In this document: piece by piece, positions 31,012 through 46,000 of the stretch
Numbering within the stretch: position 1 is the stretch's first letter
Layout: each line of letters begins with the position of its first letter
Origin: Oegoconia quadripuncta
Taxonomy: Eukaryota > Arthropoda > Insecta > Lepidoptera > Autostichidae
NCBI GenBank assembly: GCA_949316235.1
Contig: OX438754.1
Span: forward strand, 1,116,001 to 1,180,000
DNA length: 64,000 bases
Reading direction: 5' to 3'
Position numbers and translations under genes: made by a program
The notes under the pieces: model-generated
Told to the model about the DNA's origin: nothing
What the model saw: the letters and a program-made list of their open reading frames with translations, nothing else
Database searches by the model: none

Positions 31012-34000
31012 CTGGAATCAAATCGAGCATATTTTATTTCGTAAGTGTTAAAAATATAACATCTGAATTCGTTATAACATACGATTACCGCTCATTCATA
31101 AAACTGACTCCTCAAACATTTGCAAGAAGTGTAATGCTTGGGCCGATTTGAGTGCGGTTTTATATGAGAGACTAAACCTTGATGAAAATCGGTAAAGCCG
31201 TTTCGAAGGCATTTAGAACTGTTTTTTGGTGGATTTCAATTTTTTTTTTTTTTAAATAAATATTTCGGACACTTACACCAATCATCTAGACCCAAACTAA
31301 GCAAAGCTTGTACTATGGATACTAGATAACGGATAAACATACATAAATATTTATATATATATATATAAACATCCATGACTCAGGAATAAATGTTCATATT
31401 CATCACACAAACATTTACCCGTCGCGGGATTCGAACCCGCAACCGTTGGTTTCGCTGATAGGGTCACTATCCACTACACCAATCGGTCGTCAATTTCAAT
31501 GACATCATAGTCTTTTGAGGGTTTCTAAATTTTCATTTTTTTACAGTTGATATTAATCGCTGAGATATATTTTTAGCCATACTTGACAGAAATCGGATAA
31601 GCCGTTTCGCCTTTGCAAGCAATAACGTTGCCCATTTCACTTAAGGCTTTGAAATACAACGTGTCATGGCAATAATTATTGGTTGTAATTGCATGTTATG
31701 AGGAGGGATGAACGATTCCTGGGTTTACGATTCGGAGGTCGCGGGTTCGATCCTCAGCGAGGTACATGTTTAAGTACTCGGTTTGGTTGGTGGTAGGGCA
31801 TTTTAAATGTCCGCCTGGCACTACCACCATCTTATCTAAATCTGCCGCCAAGCAGCAATGTTAACAGCATTGTTGTGTTCCGGTTGTCAGAGATAAGATA
31901 GCCAGTCCCCCAAATGTGTTGGGGTTTCCGGGTCAGTACGCTTCCACTTTCGACCTCATCTGCACTTAACATCAGACGTGATTGAGGTCAAGAAACAACC
32001 CGTTGTACATAAAAAAAAGAGGATATGGAGGTCGATGTTTGGAAAGGAAGACCACGGAAAAGATGGATTGTGTGATGGGTGATATGAAGGAATTAGGGTG
32101 TGAATGATGAGGTAAAGGCTGATAGAGGAGATAAGAAGACGTACTGCGCCGACCCCTAATAAATTGGGTGCAGGGCAAGAAGATGACGATGATCTGTGTC
32201 GCGGCTGTCAACATGTTAATGACACGTACCCTCATGGCGTCCTCGTGACATTCGAAATCCACATCGGCCTCCCCGGAGGGCCGCCCACTGTTGTCGTACA
32301 GAATATTGATGTTCATCGGCCGAATTGGCTTGAAGAACTGAAAAAAAAAAAAATCTCTAAGTCTCTTTACTTCTAGAAGTAACGATTTTTATTTCCTACA
32401 ATCTTAAAATACAATACAAATAAACTTTATTGCACAACAGAAAAGAAAAAACAGTTTCAGAAAAGTGATAAGAATAGAATGTACAATTTGGCGACCTTAT
32501 CACTAAAAGCGATCTCTTCCAGACAACCTTTGGGTATAAGGACAGTACATTTGAAATAGGTAGGTGGTGCGGTATTAAATAGGGATGCATATACAAACTA
32601 CGTGAATAAATTTCATATATTTACATACACATACATACATAGATCAATAGACAAATATACCTACTTAAACATAGCATCTATAAAATAGCAACAAAATACA
32701 AATGTGAATATATAGGTGTACTAAATAAATATTTATTGAATCTTAAGAACTTTAAAGTTCCTAATTTCTTGCACGTGGATAGAGTACATGTCAGTGATAG
32801 AATGAAATGTGTCTAGCAAATGTCTTCTAGCATATCGGTAGCTAGCTTTAGATATAGTATAGGTATTTAACAATAAAACAGACTTCTAGGTTACAATTTC
32901 ATTTTTAATTGCATCCGAGAATATACTTGGAAAACTCCTGTAACTATTTTCAAAAAATTAATCGATAACTTCTTTCTATTTATGAAACATTTCACAGAGG
33001 GCTAGTATCTCACCATTACTAAAAAAAATGTTTCAGGCGATCTTAGCATCTTCTACAACGCAATGAAGTTCACAATGATAACTTTAATATTGTAGATTTA
33101 CCTAAAGCAAGTTATAGAATAAATATTTTTATACTCTTAGTGATTGTATAGTATTCCTTCTACAAAAAAATCAGAAACTTCAAGATTACAGGAAGTTACA
33201 CCACAAAAATTCTGGTCTTATTACTGGTTTAATTGTTGTATATCTTAAGGAAATATAATTGTCTGGTTGGTCTAACCGCTTCTGTGGCTGGGGGGCCTGG
33301 TGACCTGTGATTCTGGTTTATCCTTTACAGGCACAAGCCTTCCACAAATGAGGTTGTAATATGTGTAGTTAAGATTACTGTCATTTGTGTTGAGTGAAAT
33401 AAACTTTTTATTTATTATAAAAAAAAGTTTAATAGCTTTTAAAAAGCGAATGAAGCGAAATTCGAAAACCCGTCTCTAGGAGTTCAGAGGGCGGAGTGTG
33501 AGTTTTGTTTCGACTTAACTTTACCGCGTTCACGTATAGGTAACGATTTGTATGAAGAAATGTGCAGAGCCTCTAGCGGATAGTTTGCAAAAGGATTTTT
33601 TTCATAGATACTTTTTGCGTAAACGCGAACACGATGGTAAGGTTAAAAACGAGACAAAACTCGCACTTCGCACACAGGTGTTTGTGTTGTACATGTAAAT
33701 TGTCATTTGTGTTGAGTGAAATAAAGATTTTATTTATGAATAAAAAAACCAGTTTAAAAAGCGAACGAAACGAAATTCAAAAACCCGTCTCTAGGAGTTG
33801 AGGTGTTTGTGTAGTACATGTAAAGTGGATCGTACATATGCGATGTCTTGTTGCGACGCCTTGAAGGGCAGTCCGCGCATGTGCACACAGTGCCCCGCGC
33901 CCCCGCGGCTGCGGAACCCGCCGCGTCCGCCGCCGAACCCGCCGCCGACACCACCTGCTTTAGAGAATATCTCATTGTTTAGGCTGCCCGCCCACGGCAG

Positions 34001-37000
34001 ACTTCTTATTTTTTTATTTTTTTTATGCACGACTGGTTCGTACTTGACCTCAATCACACCTGATGTTAAGTGAAGATGAGGTCGAAGGTGGAAGCGTACT
34101 AACCCGGAAACCCCAACACATTTGGGGGACTGGCTATCTTATCTCTGACAACCGGAACACAACAATGCTATTAACATTGCTGCTTGGCGGCAGATTTAGA
34201 TTAGATGGTGGTAGCTAGCCAGGCGGACATTTTAATATGCCCTACCACCAACCAAACCGAGTACTTAAACATGTACCCCGCTGGGGATCGAACCCGCGAC
34301 CTCCGAATCGTAAACTCAGTGTTGTTTACATTGAGCCACGGAGGCGGTATAGAACCGATAAGCGGGCCGATTTTTTTTTCAAAACTTTTATCACCGCTAT
34401 TGTGACCGACTTTTTGTGGGACGTGAGCGGTGAACTATTGCAATCAGTACGCTCCATTTTTCTCGTACAAAAAATCGGTTACCGATTGTCGGTCGTAGGC
34501 GGGCAGCCATATGGCGGGAATATACGTCAGATTTAGTTTCCGGTTGTCTGATCAGACTATCTGATAGTATTTACTCGGCTTGTTACGACAACTTTTTCTG
34601 AATTCAGTCGTTCTCGAGCAGATAGAAAAAATGGACGACGAATTACTGTTATTTAACGGAAAAAAAAATGAAAATATTTGCTCGTGTCGACGCGAAAGAA
34701 GAAAAAACCGGTAACCGTCACCGATGTTTCTGACTCAGACGTCCGATCAGTCAGACTATCGGATCGGATGTGTATTGAAATATTCAAACCAAATAATGGC
34801 TTCAACGCCTTCCGATAGTCGAATCAGACTATCGGATCCGACTATCTGATGGAAAAATCTGACGTATATTCCCAGCCTAAGAGTGTCTATAAAGCGAGTC
34901 AGGACCACGACCGTTTAGCTAATTTCTTAAAATGGCAACACTATTATCTGTCAAACGGATCGTCGGTGTTTTACATACAAGTTACAGGCTAATAATCTAA
35001 CTAATGTTATAAATGCGAAAGTATAAATGTTTATTTATTTGTTTCTTTGATTGTTGCTCAATCACGGCGAAACAGATTATCTGCTTTGGGTGAAATTTGG
35101 TACATATGAAAATGAAATGAAAATCATTTATTCATGTAGGCAATACAATATGCACTTATGAACGTCACTTGTTTTTTAAACTACCACTAGCTTGGAACGC
35201 GACCACAACTGAGAAGAGCTAGCGATAAGACATAGGTAGAACACACCCCGAATTAAATAAAACATAAGATATTTTATATCCCGATAAAGTGAGTAGTTCC
35301 CGCGGGATGATCAAATGAAGCTTTTACAATTCAAAATTTGCCTTTAAATAAATTTAAAACAACCATTAAACGGAAACTATGTGCCAAAGGCTATTATAAA
35401 ATTTCTGACTATCTGGATGATAAGAACGCGTGGGCATGAACCGCTCGCCATTATCCAGTATATTTTATTCTTATTTTTCTTTGTCGAATCATAAAATTTA
35501 CAATTAGGTATCTCAAATTGTATTTGTATTGACTTATTTAAAAAGAGCAACCCTGGAGTTTCTTGCTCGTTCTTCTCTGGGGAGACTGCCTAGTGAATGA
35601 GCGATAACTGTATGTCATGACGATTTCAAATGTTATTCTTATAACTTACGAAATAAAAACATTTTTGATTTTGAAACATTTCCATATGAAGTTTTCAGCG
35701 CACTATCAGTGTTGGTTGACACCTGAAAGGTCTTTAAATTTGCCGCCGTTTTCATGAGACTCGCTTGACAGACCACACGTTAATTCCTGCACCAGTTAAA
35801 TTTTCTAGTTTGACAGAGATAGATTACGATTGACTAATAATCCAAAAGTAATTTGGTTGGTAATAGGGCATTTGAAATCCGGATGTGTTGCTACCACCAT
35901 CTATATCTGCCGCCAAACAGCAATGTGAATAGCGTTGTTGTGTTCCGGTTGTCAGAGGTAAGATAGCCCGTCCTCCAAATACGATGGGGTTTCTGAATCA
36001 GTACGCTTCCAACGTCGGCCTAATCTTCACTTAACATCAGGTGTGATGCAGGTCAAGTTTTCACCCGTTAAGCATAAAAAAAGTAAATTTATCGACCATT
36101 GCGTTATTTGTCCATGACATATCACCATCATCAGCCAAAAGACGTCCACTGCTGGACAAAGATCTCCACACCGATCAGCCCTGCGCTGCTCCCATCCAGC
36201 GGCTTTCCGCGATCTCATGATTATGAACAACTTTCCCCAATAATCGACTGTCCAATTCGATCAAATAATTTTCGATTACCCAAAGTAAACCATTCTAAAT
36301 TCCCATTTGGTGTTGAAGTCCAACAATTTTCGGTTGGTGACTCCACCCAGGACTACGAACAACTTTCCACTAGGAACCAAGGCTGATTTTAACCGAAAAT
36401 TGTTGGACTTCCATACCAGAGGCGGTTTCAGAATGGTTTACTTTGTTATAAGTAATCGAAAATTATTTTAATTCGACGAAATACTCGAGTGCTCGGTGGG
36501 CCGAGAGAGTCACTCGGACCCCATTTCTATTTACTAGGCCGGGTATCCTAGAAAACGTAAAAATTCGTCTTCTTAAAATCCATGGTCTTGTCCAAAAACG
36601 AGATTTCTCTTGAGCCAACAATTCTGATAATTCTTCTACCAGGAGAGGTACAAGTAATGTTATGGATTTTCTAGTAATTTTTTTCCTATCCATATCAGCG
36701 TTTCACTTGTCCTAGTACTGGGTATAAATTGAACTGACTGACTGTCTCGCCGACTTTTCAAAAACATGTGTAATTATTCACACGGCCTCATTCCACTGAC
36801 TGACTCTCTCGCCATTCTACTCGGTAGGTGTAATCAGGCTATCACTTAACATCAGGAGTGATCGATGTCGAATGCTAACAGTTATGCGTAAAAAATTGTA
36901 GAGATTGATAGTTTGATCTTTCTGTCAGAAAATTGGCTGTTAGCCTCAGTATCTTTGTGTTGTTTTTTGATCAACCGACAGACATATTTTTTGATATTGC

Positions 37001-40000
37001 TACTATCAGTGGGAAAGAACGTTGTCTTACCAAAGCCGCCCCTTGCTCCGCGACTTCCGAACCTGCTACCGCTAAACCTATCGTTGCGGTCGTATGGCGT
37101 CGGGCGGTAGCTGCGCGAACCTCTCCCGCCTCCGTCCGACCGCGCCCCGTATGCTCTCACCTCGTCCGGCGAACTCGCGAACACTTCTATGTACCTGTTG
37201 GGGGAGGCATCGTTATTGACGCTGTGGAGATTGGTTGGTGATACAGGCTAGTTAGGATAGATTAATGTTGCCAGTATAGATATCTTTAGATTTTTAACCC
37301 TGGACGAAAAACGACATGTGTTATTTGTGTGACCAGTCTGTCTGGATGTGTCTCAGTAATGCGTGGTCCGATTTTGTTCGGTATTATTTTTTACATCAAA
37401 GATTAAACTAAGGGAATGACGACCTGTTTGGTGTAGTGGTTAGCAACTCTGACCATATGTTTGTGTGATGAACATGACATGTGTACCCGAGTTATGGATG
37501 TTTTCATTTATAATAAGTATTTATTTACAAAAAACATGTATTTATGTAGTATATCAACCATCTGGTAACCACAACACAAGCCTGTAGTTGCTTACTGTGG
37601 AATTAGATGGCGCGGTGTGTATGTCTGAGGATATTTATTTATCAATTATTATTATTAATCTTTCCTAGCTACGTTTCATGAAAAATCGGTTAAGCTGTTT
37701 CGAAGACATTTAGCTATTAACATAGTTGGTTATTTATTATATCAAATATAATAACGTTATCGTCTTTCCAGGGTTATAGTTACATCCAGTTGCGTTATCA
37801 CGATGTTCAATCTATGTCAAAAACTATTGTAGGACTAGTAATATCTATCCGCGTAGAAGGACAGCGTTTGTCGCGCGCGACTAGAGAACGGGATAGTTGT
37901 ATGTTTCCTCCAAACGAATGAGCAGGACTAATATTATTTCGCGTGACATAAACGTTTATCGCGCCTGGCATACTCTTACTGCTGTAAGATCTACTACGTC
38001 AATATCTATTATATTCGAAATATGTGTAATTTGATAGTGCTGCCATATATTCGAACTAAACTATTTTTGATTCGATAAATAACTCAACCAGTTTGCTATA
38101 TAAGGTGTAATCGTTAAGAGGGCACCGACCCTAAGTGCTGACAATGTCGCAATTTCTATCATTTCCGACCTGAAACATCTAAGTGAAAATGAAAAAATAC
38201 TGTTATTTCGTGATTGTTGTCATTTCTACTAAATGGTAGGTAATGTCAGTATTGTTACGCGGCGTTTTAAAGATTTTGTGCCGATTACAATAATAATAAA
38301 AAAGGGTCGTTTAAAGGGGGACAAAATTATAGATATTACGATTTTGCAAGCCTATGGTTCAACAAATATAAGATAACATAACAATTACATATTGATGCTC
38401 AAATTGAAAAAGTTGCCATAAAGAAAAATTTTTTTCTTTGTTTTAACAGCTATAGAATTCGTAAGTGTGGTCGTTGTTAACTGACTTCCATTTGATTGTA
38501 TGTTGATCAGTTTCAAACTTGAACTAAATCGACAGCACTGCAAATTCCTCAGTTTCCACTTCTTTTACTAATTCACACGCTTCGATAATTCAATAGTTTC
38601 CTTATTCATTAGATCGTTTCATCAAATTGTCAAGGACTACATTTAAAGATGCTAATATTTGATCCCCAAAAAAGGACAGACAATGCATCACAATGCAAAC
38701 AAAATTGATATAGGAAAACATCGCAAATCGATAAAAGTCGACGGAGGAATTAGCAAAACTGACGTAATAAGAAAACTGTTGAATTGGCAAAACTGACAAA
38801 TAAAGAAACCAGTGAATTAAAAAAAGTGACAAACGAGGAAACCGGTGAAATAGCAAAACTAACAAATAAGGAAACGGCGAATTAGCAAAACTAACAAATA
38901 AGGATACGGGTGAATTAGCAAAATGACAATTAAGGAAACCGGCGAATTAGACAAAACTGACAAATAAGGAAATTGGTGAAAGTGACAAAAAAGGAAACCG
39001 GCGAATTAGCAAAACTGACAAAGAAACTGGTGAATTAGCAAAGGTGACGAATAGAGAAGCTGGCACACTAATTAAACATTTGAGTTTTTACAATTTTGGC
39101 GAAGCGGTCGCGGTTGTTTGAGAACGATTACCAAATATTTATTTATTTAATTGTGGTTGGTACCAAGGGGTACCGGGCTCGATGTTCGATCATTCTCTCT
39201 TTTTTTCTTTTTAAAGATTGCATAGTGATAGAACTCAGAAATTGTTGATTACGACCACATTCGTCAAGTTACCCACCAGAGGCACATAACAATGGAAATT
39301 CTATTGTGGTATTTAAATGGCGCTTCATGTAATAGCAAAATGGCGATATCTCTTCAGTCGCTGTAACATAGTCCCAACTAGCCTGTCGTAAATGCTAGTA
39401 CCCAAGCGAAATTATATATTAAATGAAAACAATTATAATTATTACATTGAAAATTACTTATTATCTTACAATAATTAAAATGCCATCTAACGTCTGTATT
39501 TCAGTCTAATAATTTCACTTGGATTCGAACACCTTTTAATACGAGTATGTATACTTGCTTAACTAAGTCTTATACACGTGAAATACATTGAAGAATTACC
39601 GACGTACTTGTTATACAATACCAAAAAGTTTCCTAGATGTAGTAGTTAAATACAGTAAATAAAAAAAAAAAGGAATTCAAATTAACTTTTGTACTCAAAT
39701 CATTTAAAATATCAGAATCAGTCTAAAGTGATTGACTGAAAACAAACCTTAATTTTAGACAAAGACTTATGATAAAGAATACCACAGATACAATAAAACT
39801 CTTCTCGTGTTGCTCTCTTCCGTCCCCGCCTCGCCCCGCTCCCCGCGCCCTCCGCCCAACCTTCGACACTCAACAACCAATCACAGCTGCACTTCAACAT
39901 GCCCAGTTTTGCAACAACCAACCAACGGTCATTTAGGTCATAGACTTACAATACGCAACGAAATTCCAAATCACAGAGTTTAATAACCTGTAATTCCTAG

Positions 40001-43000
40001 CACTTTAGACAAGAACAGTTTTGTTATTTTTCGGTGACGAAAAACATCATAAAACCAACCGTGCAGTTAGCAAAAGTTGATCCCGAAGTTGAAAACGATA
40101 AATTTTTGGATTTAAAAACTCATTAACGTTGCACATACGATATATTGTATGCATATAGTTCACTTCCAAGATCATTTACTACACGAATAGGTTCCAAGTA
40201 GTTTAGGCTACTTCGGGATATTATTTACTTATGGTGCTGACAGTACTTTAAGTCAGCGACGTCGGTCAATGGAAGCTCATAATGTAACGGCCATCGTGAA
40301 TTCGCCAGTTAACAAAGAGTTGAGTCCCCTTCGGTCATAGAAAAAACTAAGTACTGCCCTTCACACTAAATTAAATCTATAAGTGCTGCAAAATACAAGT
40401 CTTCAGCTACTAAGAGTCTGTTCGTCGTTTTATCATGGGACACAATCAAAAGCTTCTGGTGAAAATTATCACTACGGTCAACAACTGATTACTTGCTAAA
40501 AATTAACAATCTCCGGAGGAGGATCTGTTACCTTGAGGACTAAGTAATTCCTCATAAATTGGTGATATCACTGGCTCTCTTACCCTTTACCTCATAAGAC
40601 GAAGCTGATTGTTGCGTAGTGGCAGAAATATACTGATATTAACCGAGCGTCTCCTCGCAAAATGAAGATTTTTGGTAAAAAGAGAGTTGTATCTGTCTAA
40701 TAACCTAAATGCCGTCATGTCAGTTTTAAGGCATGGTAAAAGTGCAGTAAATGAACCAATTTACATATTTCCCTTAAAGTATTAAGTAAAAGAATTCCCA
40801 CAGTTTAACTAGTTCAAACCCCGTCCCATGTTAATGGTCATGATATAGAAAAAAAAAATCAGGACAGCTACTTTTGGGAAGTGTTTCAACGTTAGCAAAA
40901 TCAAAGAGGCTATAAAAAAAAATCACAATAAACATAGACCATTAAAAAAAAAGGAAATTGTCGTGCTTGTTACCCAAAAATAGCTATCCCGAAAACATGA
41001 GCAAATATCGGTGTATGGCTGTTGTAGATTTTAACATAAGACCAAGAACATAGGTGGACCCATACATATCCCACTACACCAATATAGGAATGTGGTTTGA
41101 CTTTTGAAAATCGACACGGTGGAAATTTTAAGCAATGCTTCCCAAAATGTAAATTCATGACCTTCCATCTCCTATAATTTTTCGGCGAAAATTTTGCATT
41201 GGGTAGAAAATTGGATACAAATAAGGACCTATTGCTTGTAGACTTATGTATGAATTCCATTTGTCTGTACCTACACGCTCCAGCATACATATACTGCACT
41301 TCCTGCAGATGAGAGCTGGTAACAATGTCACATTTTTCTGTGTAATTTTCGATAATTGCATTAATACGCATATAATAGTCCATACAGTTGAAAGAAAGAA
41401 AGAAACTGTTTATTCGCCACTTCGACACATAATACAACAATTGTTAGGCAAATAAAATAACAGAACAATCAGATAAGTGTCGCAGCAGCGAAAGGGAAAC
41501 GACTCAGCTATATGCTGAGCTTATAAGAGCTCAGCGCTGGTTTACTGTCGCACCCAGTTGCTGTATAAGTAATTATTTTTGACATGTTTTGTAAGTAGTA
41601 CGTCAATATTGCGCAAAACTAAGCCAGTCGGACCCTAAGTGCTATCATCAAAACATGTTAAAAATAATTATACATTATAGTGACCGAATAGACTTTTTAT
41701 GTAATTTTATGCGTTTTAATGACATAATCGATGAATACACATAACAATGTGGGGTTGTCAGTCCACAATCTGGTTATTACATATTCTATGTCAGAATTCC
41801 ACCCCAGATGAGGTGATGAAGGGAGATATTCGGACCAGCGCACGCGGCCGCGGTATGTAAGCCCTGACGTATTGAAATTTCATTCGCACGTGCTCTAACG
41901 TTGATTGCGTGTCGCATTCGCTCGTTTCATGTTCTACTTAGCCGAGTAATAGTTTGTGGCATTTATGAGCTTCATATATACAATGGCATCATAATTATGA
42001 ATACATATTTCGGACACTTTCAGCATCTAGTCCCAAACTAAGCAAAGCTTGTACTATGGATACTAGATAACGGACAAACGTACATAAATATTTATTTACA
42101 ACTATGACTCGGGAATAAATGTTCGTATTATCATACAAACCTTTACCCTTCACAGGATTTAAACCCGCAACCATCACTATCCATCACTATCCACTACACC
42201 AATCGGTTGTCAATTGAGGCTTTTCTCAGTTTTGTAGCATCGATATTTCAATATCCAAGAATGGGTATTAATGGTTGAAAATATTACATGAGAATAGATA
42301 TACTGTGACTCTTTACTAGATTATTGTACATGAACGTAGAAATTTTATCGTAATTGTTTTTCAATACATTCAACAGCACAGACGAACTGATCAACATCTC
42401 ACGAAACATGATGCAGTGACCAATCGTCACAACATGGAGGTAGCTCATATCTATAGTAGACGCATTACGAACTGAGTCGTCGGGCCATAAATCATTTTTA
42501 TCTGTCTATCTCGCTCGCACCTATAGAAATACGTCCATAACAATAGAGCGGCATAGTGATGTGCGTAAGAGTGGTCGAGGTGCATATATACAATAATTAT
42601 AGATCGTGTTGATCGAATGAAACACTGTAGATCGTGTTGTGGCCCTGAAAAGGGCCGTTTTTTGCAATAAATTAATAAATAAAAAATATCCCTAGGGGAT
42701 TATTAATTATTCATCCTCATCCGAATCTTCATCATCTGTGTCATCTTCCTGTAGATTTATTATCAGTGGCGGGGCTTCGTCTCTTAAAATGGCTTTCTGT
42801 AAGTCTTTGTCCTGGAGCTCCTCGGCATGCTTCACACATTTGGCCCAATCTTCTTGCGTAACATTATCTATAGCCTTGTGGAGAAGGATTTCAACATCTG
42901 CAATCTTGAATGTATGGTTATTTGCAGCAACTTCTCCTTTGACTTGAGCCCAGATGAGTTCGATGGGGTTATATTGACAATGATATGGTGGCAGTCTTAT

Positions 43001-46000
43001 CACTTCATGACCCCGTTCGTTTGCCAGCTGATCTAAGGCATAAATCTTCTTCGGGTTACTAGCTTTCACTTTTCTTAACAATTCTTCCTTTATATCTGTA
43101 TTCAAAAAAGAAATGTTCTTCTTTGTCAACCATTCTTGAATGTCACTTTTTTTTGTAGACGATGTGGGTATCCGTTCCAGTTGCATCGAATGGTAGCTGG
43201 CGTTATCGATGACTATGACAGAAGGTTCTTCAAGCACATTTAATAAATCAGAAAACCATTCTGTGTATGTGTTACCATCCATTTCAGTATGGTAGTCAGC
43301 GTCCTTGGATTTAACGGCTTTAAAGATTAACTTTGCCTCCGGAACAAAGCCAGTCTTTCCAGAGCCGGCATGGCAAACAATTAATCTCTGGCCCTTTCCT
43401 ACGGGCTGATTCTTGAAACCACCTTCATCATTGTTTCCAAGCCACATGCGTTTTCTTGAGTGGTTTTGATTAACCCATGTCTCGTCAAGATAAAATCGTG
43501 GCCGTTGATCATTTGTTTTTCTGAGCATGTCCAGTTTTCTTAAAAAGTCCATTCTGGCACAGACTATGTCGATTCTTTCCATTAAATACTTCCGTCCTTC
43601 GGCATTTTGCTTATATTTAAAGCCAACTTTCTTTAAAATTTTTCTCATTGAAGAATACCCGCACTTAAAATCAGGCATCTGTTCTCGGTATTTTTCTAAA
43701 ATTTTAGTCACGGATGGATACTCTCCGTTGTCATAAAATGAATCAATCGTGCGTCGCAGTACACTTATATCAAAACTGTCTATATCGGTGACAGTCGCAG
43801 GTTTCTTATAATTTGCTCTCGGTATATTCGGGCTGCCCGATTGGGTGACTTCTGTCTTTATGCGGTCCACGGTCGCTCTACTAACTCCACAAAATAGCGC
43901 TGCCATGTCACGTGGTTTATTGAAGTTGAGTAAACTTATTTTCTCGGGATCACTTTTCAATTCGTTGAAAGACAGGAACACGTTGTGAATTACAGTCCGA
44001 GCTAGAGCGTTGATATCACCTTTTAATTTATTCAAACCCACGTTAGAAAATAAATTCTCCATTGTGCACAAGAAAGTGTCAAAGGTGACTGTGTACATTT
44101 CATTACATTAATTACATTTATAGCAAAACAACAACCCTAACGGCGCATCGTAACGACCAATCAGGAGTCAGAGTGCTAATGAGGGTCACAGTGACTCATC
44201 GACAGCGCGTACGCAGGTAGCTTTATCGATAACGAACTGCATTGCGTTGCACATTCCTATCGTTATTGACGTTTATGGCCCGACGACTCAGTTCGTAATG
44301 CGTCAACTATAGTAGTTGGTCAGTGGATACTTTAAGACAGTCAAGGCCTGATGATCATTGAAGTTCAGACAATATTGTCATATCTGGTGTTACACTATAA
44401 TAATAATAATAAATTTAATTTTCAATAAACAGCTACATCGTCATTTTATACAGTTCCATAAATCATTTTATACAGATCTATGTATAGAGAGAAAAGAAAT
44501 CTATGGGATACATCCTTTAACAAGTAGGCAAGGTTGGACTGCTGAGCTCTAAACTAGGTACTAATTACCTGTATCTTAGAGTTCTACACATACACTATAC
44601 ATCTCCAATATCACCCTTAGTCCAAACAAGGAGTTTTCACTGAACATTGCCTATAATCACCACCGTGCTCTCAAACCACAATCGTTTTATCATCAATATT
44701 CCCCCCACCTGTGTCCTATTTTCTCCCTGTCCCTTGCCTGGGCCTCCTGAGCGCTCTCCTTGTCATTGAAGTATACGAAGGCTTCGCCCGAAGCCCGCCC
44801 CGTGTGGTCGAAGAGCATGTGCACACCCTCTGGGGCAACCGGAAGCCCTGCCCCGCGCAATAAATAATGATTACGTGTGTGTTGGGTGCGAAGTGGATGA
44901 GCTGTGGTCGAGATGGGAGTATACTAGGTTTCTTGAGAGGGACACGAATTTTTCTGCTGTATAAATGTTGCCATGTGAAAAATCAAGGTTATTTGGTAGC
45001 ATAAGCAAAAAATTCTTGTTTCATTTCTTTTTGTCTGTTTGTACAATAGTACAAATCGATTTTCAATTATTACGTTTACATATTAAAATGATTAGATTAT
45101 GTAGCAATAAAAATGCAATCAAGTTAGAGTCCAATGCTTTAATAACTTTTGGGTTATAAAAAAAAAAATCAAATGGGAACTTTATTTCGACCACAGCACA
45201 ACCACGTACCACCTATACAGCCCCAAAAACAATACTAATGACAATAAACAGCAATCTGTTCAGATTTCTTCAGTCATTTTTATGTGAAACAGAAGGCCTG
45301 AGGTACGAAGCATGCTGTCAAGAAATTAATTTAAAAAACATTTAAAAAACTTGTAACATAGATACAAGTATCATGTGTTTTATAAGTGACACTTGCATTT
45401 CAGTTGTTCAACTTCGTATTCCTCAGACATACTGCATTTTATCTACAGAAAAGTAAGCAATGCAAACTTCCAATGCAAATGTATACTTGATTTGAGATCT
45501 TGACGCAAATGGATACAAATTCACCTACATCTCTTTAAATCTTCTTCTTCTTAGTGAGTCAATGGCGAAATCATCAAATTTTTGATCTTCTCTTTAAATA
45601 ATAAACACTAACCCTCTTATTCATAAAAATTTACAAACCCTTTATAAGCCTGTTTTAGTTAAAGTATGTTTTGTCATTTTCTTTCATTACAACATTTCCA
45701 TATGAACGACAGAGACAAAACACACTATAACTAAAACAGGCTTATAAAGCGTTTGTAAATTTTTATGAATAAGACGGATACTATTTATTATTTAATAGTC
45801 GGGTAAAATCAGATAAAGTTGACTGTATTGTAAATAAAGGGACTAAGGCAGATAATACATAGAAACAAAATCAACCATTTGACAATAAACATAATTAACT
45901 CATGATTTAACTGATGCTTTTGAAGATTATAAGTTAGCCAATACTTTATTAGATTAGCATAAAAAAAAAAAAAAAAAAAAAAAAAACGAATACATAAGCA

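Noticed and set aside
38742..39065. Regularly spaced repeats suggesting a CRISPR array
   Set aside because: Units are contiguous 33-mers without spacers, in animal DNA. It is a minisatellite.
40970..41440. 156-codon minus-strand ORF in glorund intron 4
   Set aside because: No domain, AT-rich composition and no coding-like pattern. The length is possible by chance or from an old element.
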